From Diadema setosum (lineage: Eukaryota > Echinodermata > Echinoidea > Diadematoida > Diadematidae), in assembly GCF_964275005.1 (NCBI RefSeq), contig NC_092685.1:10689654-10753653 (forward strand): a DNA stretch of 64,000 bases, written 5' to 3'. Positions 62,101 to 64,000 of the stretch are shown here, piece after piece (the first letter of the stretch is position 1; each line of letters opens with the position of its first letter). The position numbers and the translations under genes were made by a program. The notes under the pieces are model-generated. The model had not been told where the DNA came from. It searched no databases and saw nothing but the letters and a program-made list of their open reading frames with translations.

Positions 62101-63538
62101 TACAGCAATGGCACTCACAAAGGAAGAAAATGAGGTTTACATGGTGAAGATATATCTACTGAGACATTTTTTCTGCCTAATTTCAATTCAAAGCAATTAG
62201 TGTACAGTGTACATGTACAACAATGCAGAATATTGAGATAACTAAGAATTGCAAGATAACAAACAATCAAGGATTTCTGAGGATAGAAGGATGGCACATT
62301 TATCCCCGTAAATACCACAGCAACCTCAAAACTTACTTCTGGAAGCTAAAGCATCACTGCCTCTTCAGGCGATTCAGTAATTTTCTGAAGATAACATCAT
62401 TGAAATTCAAAGCTTCACTGCATATGAAAATTAGCACAGATAAAAGTCATACGGGTATATCAAGCAATTAGTTTGATCAGAGTGTGCCGCTAGGGATGGA
62501 TCTGTCTGCTCATCACTCACCCATCCATGCACATGTCGTGGATAGCCTGGTAGAAGTGCTCGCCGTCTCGTGCCCTGTCAACCGCCTCCAGGTTGGCTTC
62601 CAGGACCTCCCTGGATGACTGGACCCTCCTGAGGAGAGCCTGGGCCTCGGCGCAGAGTGGCGATACGACCGGAGCATTGGTCCGCGACGGTGACATCGGC
62701 AACTTGGAGGTGGGCAGTGGGAGTGGATTCAACCGCTGAGTCAGTCCCGCATCCTGGTTTCTCCGCTGAAGAGAAATAACCATATAACATGATGGGAATG
62801 TCTTACATATGCGGTCTTACAGAAACACATAAGAATTCGCAAGTAAAAAACCAACAACACATATGTGTAATGATACAATACAATTTGGTCTGTGTCAGTA
62901 ACATTAGCAGCCCCTGTTTGAAACTGTATGATTGACTCATACTTCACATGACTGCCATCAGGATCCTTGTTTATTACAACTCAAAACATGTCACCGTGAA
63001 TCCGATCATCGTACATCTCGATCTCATTGCTACTATATCTTGCCACAAGGTGGCGCTTTGAATGGTACTAACACAGACCAAATTGTGCAATATCACTACA
63101 ATATGCATGAGCAAATAAGTGACTACATGTAGGTTTTTGAAAGCTGTTCTTTTAGATGTTATTGTTTTGTGATGGACATAAATCATGCTACTTTATTTGA
63201 GAAACTTTAAATTGGTGTACCAAGTGAAAAATACTTTAACATCAGTCTTAGATTTCATAGGTCAAAGTGAGAAAGTCTTTCATTAATAGAATGGTTGTCT
63301 ACTGGAAAGCAAGTTTACCACAAATGGTCTACCGCATGTTTGTAAGGAGATGAAAGCTGGATGTTCAAACCTGAATTATTAGTTTGTTTCCTTTGCATTA
63401 CCTTCTAGCATCAGCACATTTTCTTTTATTTTTGGGGTCTATCTGCCAATACTAGTACACATAGTTTACCAAGTACTCATCCAGAGGTGCTGGTCCAAGC
63501 CACGCCTGCCGTCTTCTCTCCATGTCTCTCTCGGCCTC
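37718..63538 (-). CDS. KIAA0586 (TALPID3): TALPID3 centriolar/ciliary protein, C-terminal 1266 residues (16 exons)
   Basis: TALPID3 is a distal-centriole protein needed for ciliogenesis and hence for vertebrate Hedgehog signalling; human mutations cause Joubert syndrome. The sixteen exons are 63538-63470, 62765-62521, 62060-61988, 61264-60935, 60076-59902, 59258-58876, 58191-58102, 50590-50355, 48205-48078, 47470-47274, 44925-44715, 43264-43003, 42518-42280, 40266-40178, 39369-38715 and 38136-37718 (stop). Phases agree at every junction and the total is exactly 3801 nt. Family hallmarks recalled from the human protein include RRRQAWLGPAPLDEYL, STLKDAPYLHF, LVPMAVPLG, AVEWVEQELMAKMISEMY, LQLFVDAG followed by an amphipathic helix, the TPSPTPP proline-rich stretches, REISEGEW and GEVSEGQRP. 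Human TALPID3 is about 1530 residues, so roughly the N-terminal quarter to third lies beyond the right edge. The weakest junction is the donor at 60935 (GTTCGT). Confidence 0.94.
38341..38418. repeat. short tandem repeat in TALPID3 intron
   Basis: ATTTAACCATCAAGATTGGT and TGATT recur three times with small differences in the last intron (38137-38714). Confidence 0.85.
38715..39369 (-). CDS. KIAA0586 (TALPID3): TALPID3 exon with GEVSEGQRP motif
   Basis: The exon is 655 nt, phase 0 to 1. The acceptor TATGTAG has a poor pyrimidine tract; the donor is GTACGT. It encodes EDPRSEGEVHPSK, VGEVSEGQRPSLQPPAEHML (human 'VGELSEGQRPQL..AAENIL'), a Gln/His stretch and an acidic run near GSGEEEEAEESVG. The frame stays open past the donor, but only the GTACGT site gives the phase the last exon needs. 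Confidence 0.92.
40178..40266 (-). CDS. KIAA0586 (TALPID3): TALPID3 small exon
   Basis: The exon is 89 nt, phase 1 to 0, between acceptor TTGTCCAG and donor GTACTT. It encodes VPEMEAFEESSQSSSTSTIK plus ASIDPDKDQ. It is acidic and Ser-rich. It was placed by splice signals and by phase agreement on both sides rather than by a distinctive motif. Confidence 0.82.
40634..40795. mobile_element. CAGTGGCGGATCC-type MITE, copy 3
   Basis: CAGGAGCAGATCCAG at the left pairs with CTGGATCCGCCACTG at the right, within the TALPID3 intron 40267-42279. TAATG occurs at both edges and may be part of the target duplication. Confidence 0.72.
41023..41201. mobile_element. 179-bp near-perfect palindrome with TA target site
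   Basis: TA-CAGTTCAGCCAGTGATCAAG pairs with CTTGATCGCTGGCTGAACTG-TA. The pairing continues inward through ATCACGATCACGGGCGATCA and TGATCGCCCGTGATCGCGAT. It lies in the TALPID3 intron 40267-42279. Confidence 0.87.
41814..42231. mobile_element. pogo/Tigger-type MITE with TA target site
   Basis: TA-CAGTTGAACCTCTCTTATCC at the left pairs with GGATACGAGAGGTTCAACTG-TA at the right, with more TTATCCGG blocks inside. CAGTTGAACCTC...TTATCCGG ends are typical of Tigger/pogo elements. It ends 48 bp from TALPID3 exon 42280-42518. Confidence 0.87.
42280..42518 (-). CDS. KIAA0586 (TALPID3): TALPID3 exon with ISEGEW motif
   Basis: The exon is 239 nt, phase 2 to 1, between acceptor ATTTCCAG and donor GTGAAG. 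A Pro-rich start (PSPSPPPKPATPAP) and a Ser/Thr run lead to GREISEGEWLISKSEEGR, matching the 'PISEGEIL' motif of vertebrate TALPID3. A TA-flanked inverted-repeat element (41814-42231) ends only 48 bp from the donor. Confidence 0.9.
43003..43264 (-). CDS. KIAA0586 (TALPID3): TALPID3 exon, Pro/Thr-rich
   Basis: The exon is 262 nt, phase 1 to 2, between acceptor GCAACAG and donor GTAGGG. It encodes ATIALPGPSAVVTPPTTPPP and further PTP repeats (DAPTPQPSPRGTPTPLEAP). It corresponds to the 'TPTTTPPP' stretch of the vertebrate protein. The composition makes exact homology hard to test; the frame, phase and splice sites carry the call. Confidence 0.88.
44715..44925 (-). CDS. KIAA0586 (TALPID3): TALPID3 exon, TPxPTPP proline-rich segment
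   Basis: The exon is 211 nt, phase 0 to 1, between acceptor CTTCCAG and donor GTAATA. It encodes RSPLQTPSPTPPASPIPQP followed by an acidic/Ser stretch (EGDVEVSSCAAESETESLKD). Vertebrate TALPID3 has TPLPTPQPTPPCSP at this place. The segment is probably disordered, and the SPT/TP motifs are possible kinase sites (inference). Confidence 0.92.
45303..45742. mobile_element. mariner-type MITE plus adjoining half copy
   Basis: TA-CAGTATGTCCCCCAAAAAAT at the left pairs with TTTTTTTGGGGACATACTG at the right. Arms share AGAAAACCCCATTCGATTTG. A second half copy in inverted order follows to about 45930 (CAGTAAGTCGCCCCAAAAAT; AGAAAACCCCATTCAATTTG). No transposase ORF. Confidence 0.78.
46000..46370. repeat. 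dispersed repeat ending in AACTAACTAACG and a GCCTCC/GGAGG hairpin
   Basis: It ends ACTAACTAACTAACGAAC, AAACCAACGGTAATGATAAC and the hairpin CCTCCTCCCTTAGCGGAGG. The layout resembles the 3' end of the 5498 family (short tandem run, ...ACATA, GCCTCC hairpin) but the sequence differs. Confidence 0.55.
46611..46702. mobile_element. short TTAA-flanked MITE, 'CCCGTTGAGGA' family, copy 2
   Basis: TTAA-CCCGTTGAGGAAGAGTCCCG at the left and CGTCCTCAATGGG-TTAA at the right. The length is 92 bp including flanks. It contains a CCGAGTATACTCGG palindrome. Confidence 0.82.
47274..47470 (-). CDS. KIAA0586 (TALPID3): TALPID3 exon, LQLFVDAG domain
   Basis: The exon is 197 nt, phase 1 to 0, between acceptor CTACCAG and a perfect GTAAGT donor. 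It encodes LQLFVDAGQAVDPALVSGLV and EVLEEKIALCLGQRE. Human TALPID3 has LQLFVDAGVPV and EALAETIAVMLGDRE here, as I recall. This is the most diagnostic exon of the gene. Confidence 0.96.
47825..47870 (+). repeat. two long G-runs (possible G-quadruplex)
   Basis: A run of about 21 G, then AGTGGGAGAGAA, then about 13 G, in a TALPID3 intron. Runs of this length are prone to length error in assemblies. Confidence 0.85.
48078..48205 (-). CDS. KIAA0586 (TALPID3): TALPID3 exon, WVEQE helix
   Basis: The exon is 128 nt, phase 2 to 1, between acceptor ATTACAG and a consensus GTAAGT donor. It reads VEQELMAKMISEMYFRRADL, the second half of one of the best-conserved TALPID3 helices, then a Ser/Glu-rich linker (VPSEEDED). 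Confidence 0.94.
48242..49022. mobile_element. 0.78-kb TTAA-flanked element with G/C-run inverted repeats
   Basis: TTAA-CCCTATTCTAACTGGG and a G-run at the left mirror CCCAGTTAGAATAGGG-TTAA at the right. Next to each end sits GGGGTCAAATTGACCCC, itself a palindrome. No ORF. It lies 37 bp upstream of TALPID3 exon 48078-48205, in the intron before it. Confidence 0.85.
49979..50161. mobile_element. foldback with GGGGTAATTGCCC ends and telomere-like core
   Basis: GGGCAATTACCCCCCGAGGG at the left mirrors GGGGTAATTGCCC at the right, where it occurs twice. The core holds degenerate GGTTAG/TTAGGG units (GTTTAGGGTTAGAGTTTGGG, CTAGGGTTAGGTG). Confidence 0.72.
50355..50590 (-). CDS. KIAA0586 (TALPID3): TALPID3 exon, acidic run plus start of conserved helix
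   Basis: The exon is 236 nt, phase 0 to 2, between acceptor TTCCCAG and donor GTGTGT. It begins HHDDN and eight consecutive Glu residues (a GAA-rich tract that may vary in length). It then encodes YHGPVFPPRQPPP (human 'YNGPPFPP') and ends in AVEW, the start of the conserved WVEQE helix. Confidence 0.92.
51568..51707. repeat. two interleaved inverted repeats
   Basis: ACATCACCTGAGACGCGCTG (51572-51591) pairs with CAGCGCGTCTCAGGTGATGT (51630-51649). ACGCTTGATAAACAGCAGCA (51597 on) pairs imperfectly with GTTGTTGTTTATCAAGCGT near 51707. The pairs overlap rather than nest. Confidence 0.75.
52010..52215. repeat. cluster of CGGTAA/CGGTAG motifs
   Basis: About a dozen CGGT-starting motifs within roughly 200 bp (CGGTAAAGG, CGGTACGGTACGGTAAAAG, CGGTAATGC, CCCGGTAGAGC). 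It is irregularly spaced and not a clean tandem repeat. It lies next to the 52279-52841 element. Confidence 0.6.
52279..52841. mobile_element. Tc1/pogo-type MITE with TA target site and internal GGCCGCTATAGACAGG repeats
   Basis: TA-CAGTCAAACCTGTCTATAGC at the left pairs with GGCAGGTTTGACTG-TA at the right. AGGTGGCCGCTATAGACAGG and variants occur about six times, mostly near the ends. No ORF of interest. Confidence 0.86.
52890..52980. repeat. AT-rich ATATATTCATAT low-complexity tract
   Basis: Degenerate TCATATAT/ATATTCAT units. Confidence 0.75.
53072..53245. repeat. GC-rich palindromic island (GGGCC/AAGGCC motifs)
   Basis: Dense AAGGCC, GGGGCCCAGG and CCAGGGGCCC motifs give many alternative hairpins. 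ORFs on both strands follow from the composition. It is probably an inserted foldback element. Confidence 0.6.
53796..53990. repeat. 195-bp direct repeat, copy 1
   Basis: Nearly identical to 54143-54337 with a constant offset of 347 bp. It starts GTGATTATTTCATTTTTTAT and ends TAAATCACTTCAAATGG. Confidence 0.93.
54143..54337. repeat. 195-bp direct repeat, copy 2
   Basis: Copy of 53796-53990 with only a few differences (for example CATTTTGTC versus CATGTTGTC). Confidence 0.93.
54781..56097 (+). mobile_element. dispersed element with TGACCTTTGACC sites, copy 3
   Basis: Full-length copy inside the 7.5-kb TALPID3 intron, with the same start and end as the other copies and a long (GGAC)n tract at 55996-56049. 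It has an extra near-identical 152-bp internal module duplication (55591 versus 55743). Confidence 0.85.
56119..56148. repeat. (AC)n microsatellite
   Basis: CA repeat of about 14 units, just after the element ending at 56097. Confidence 0.9.
56287..57352. mobile_element. 1.07-kb foldback with arms of about 340 bp
   Basis: Left-arm blocks (GTAGTCCATGGGCCA, TTTTGGTGTCATTTTGTTTG, CCAAATGAGTAGCTTAGTCA, AAACGCGGTGCGCTTAGTCT) recur in the right arm as reverse complements in mirrored order. Short ORFs in the arms are mirror images and not genes. No transposase seen. Confidence 0.87.
58102..58191 (-). CDS. KIAA0586 (TALPID3): TALPID3 exon
   Basis: The exon has 30 codons, phase 0 to 0, between acceptor TTTGCAG and donor GTTGGT. 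HLPNVDIETAPPTPASS continues the preceding conserved strand (human 'VLPSVDID'). It is followed by the 7.5 kb transposon-filled intron. Confidence 0.9.
58876..59258 (-). CDS. KIAA0586 (TALPID3): TALPID3 exon
   Basis: The exon is 383 nt, phase 1 to 0, between acceptor TTCTGCAG and donor GTTCGT. It encodes a Gln/His-rich start (KSQRQHHHGQSF), HGQLVPMAVPLGKP, which aligns with a conserved 'LIPMAxxLG' patch, and NVAVVEIKVPDEKPKLAIQ, which aligns with 'NIAIVEMK' in the human protein as I recall it. The flanks are predicted to be disordered. Confidence 0.92.
59741..59833. mobile_element. short TTAA-flanked MITE, 'CCCGTTGAGGA' family, copy 3
   Basis: TTAA-CCCGTTGAAGACTAGTCTTG at the left and GTTGTCCTTTAACAGG-TTAA at the right. 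It lies in the TALPID3 intron between exons 59902-60076 and 58876-59258. Confidence 0.78.
59902..60076 (-). CDS. KIAA0586 (TALPID3): TALPID3 exon
   Basis: The exon is 175 nt, phase 0 to 1, between acceptor GGTGCAG and donor GTAGGA. It encodes TSYQDHLRPYGGPLGHDPRL and then STLKDAPYLHF, which matches a conserved patch of vertebrate TALPID3 (recalled as STLKSAPYLRF), followed by a KGKRPVAHLASP tail. Confidence 0.92.
60935..61264 (-). CDS. KIAA0586 (TALPID3): TALPID3 exon, basic Lys/Pro-rich linker
   Basis: The exon has 110 codons, phase 0 to 0, and an acceptor ending TTGCAG. It encodes a strongly basic, disordered-looking segment with repeated Lys-Pro-Gly motifs (KPARKPGKPIP), ending ENLPKKKGDRAN. 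The donor GTTCGT is weak. It is the only GT nearby that keeps phase 0 with the next exon, so this boundary is less certain than the others. A small extra exon in the next intron cannot be excluded. Confidence 0.8.
61988..62060 (-). CDS. KIAA0586 (TALPID3): TALPID3 exon
   Basis: The exon is 73 nt, phase 2 to 0, between acceptor TTTCAG and donor GTAGGA. It encodes (G)NASDLAWIKHAVDRHISAI plus DSEIK, another predicted helix directly continuing the previous exon's coiled-coil segment. Confidence 0.9.
62521..62765 (-). CDS. KIAA0586 (TALPID3): TALPID3 exon, helical segment
   Basis: The exon is 245 nt, phase 0 to 2, between acceptor CTTCAG and a consensus GTGAGT donor. After a Pro-rich start (LNPLPLPTSKLPMSP) it encodes a long predicted helix: EAQALLRRVQSSREVLEANL continues into EAVDRARDGEHFYQAIHDMC. 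The VQSS..VLE.NLEA pattern is a conserved TALPID3 coiled-coil feature. Confidence 0.92.
63470..63538 (-). CDS. KIAA0586 (TALPID3): TALPID3 exon (first in window)
   Basis: The exon has 23 codons, phase 0 to 0, between acceptor CTGCAG and donor GTAAAC. It encodes a charged helix (EAERDMERRRQ) followed by AWLGPAPLDEYL, a motif I associate strongly with TALPID3. The charged part is probably the tail of the conserved coiled-coil region. Earlier exons were looked for in 63539-64000 and not seen. Confidence 0.9.
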
Positions 63539-63659
63539 CTGCAGTGTCAGTCACAAGGTAGGAGACATTTAAAAGCACTTTGGGACAAAACCTTGGTAGA
63601 GTATTAAACCCTAACTGAACTGGAATACTAGATAAGATAATTCAAGATACAGCAAGCAG

Positions 63660-63677
63660 CTCTAGAAATGTCGCTTC
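63660..63677 (+). repeat. 5' fragment of the TGACCTTTGACC element
   Basis: CTCTAGAAATGTCGCTTC matches only the first bases of the 5498 family start, then diverges. It may be a truncated insertion or chance similarity. Confidence 0.35.
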
Positions 63678-64000
63678 ATTAAAACTTCATAAAACACAGT
63701 GGTTTTTACATGAATGCATAGTAGGCTGTATCTGTGGCCAACATCATACTTATAAGTGTCATATCTTTATGATACCTGTTAACCGAATTACCTGTGAGCT
63801 GATGAGCTGTATCAAAGTGGGAAACGTTAGTTCTAGTAATGGGGGAATTTTTGCTGCAGAAATAATCATCTTGTCATTGCAAAGTTGGCAACTCAGAATT
63901 TGACTGCATATCTTGATTGGAGACAGATTGATGGAACTGTTTAAATTCATTAAATCTACATAGATCAGAAAAAAAAAATTAAAAAATTGCTTTATCCAAG

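Noticed and set aside
1..64000. tRNA, rRNA, CRISPR or operon-like structure
   Set aside because: No cloverleaf with conserved A/B boxes, no rRNA core and no evenly spaced repeat-spacer array was seen. Introns and MITEs show a eukaryotic nuclear locus.

Overview
This is a eukaryotic nuclear window. It is AT-rich, has introns, and is full of short inverted-repeat transposons. The repeat style points to a marine deuterostome invertebrate, most likely an echinoderm. Examples are Tc1/pogo-like elements with TA target sites, TTAA-flanked foldbacks, a dispersed element carrying many TGACCTTTGACC sites, and a Penelope-like retroelement. The taxon is my inference from repeats and protein flavour; nothing in the window proves it.

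Three protein-coding units can be supported, all on the minus strand. (1) Positions 8961-15825 hold the first two coding exons of an LC3-type ATG8 gene (MAP1LC3, LC3C-like). Later exons are not visible and should lie beyond the left edge. (2) Positions 26642-28798 hold an intact 718-codon Penelope-like retrotransposon ORF (reverse transcriptase plus GIY-YIG endonuclease). A hammerhead-ribozyme motif lies downstream at 25737-25775. (3) Positions 37718-63538 hold sixteen exons of TALPID3 (KIAA0586), a centriole/cilium protein needed for Hedgehog signalling. Their phases agree at all fifteen junctions, and they sum to 3801 nt (1266 codons plus stop). The N-terminal part lies beyond the right edge.

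Layout: 1-8.9 kb is putative LC3 intron with foldback elements. 9.0-15.8 kb is LC3 intron 1. 15.8-25.7 kb is repeat-rich intergenic DNA. 25.7-28.8 kb is the Penelope-like element. 28.8-37.7 kb is intergenic DNA. 37.7-63.5 kb is TALPID3, whose 7.5 kb intron (50591-58101) holds nested transposons. I saw no tRNA, rRNA, CRISPR or bacterial-type operon.

No multi-gene novel system was found. The signals most worth checking are the Penelope-like element with its ribozyme, a rearranged relic of the same ribozyme repeat at 11 kb, and the element family that spreads nuclear-receptor DR1-like sites.
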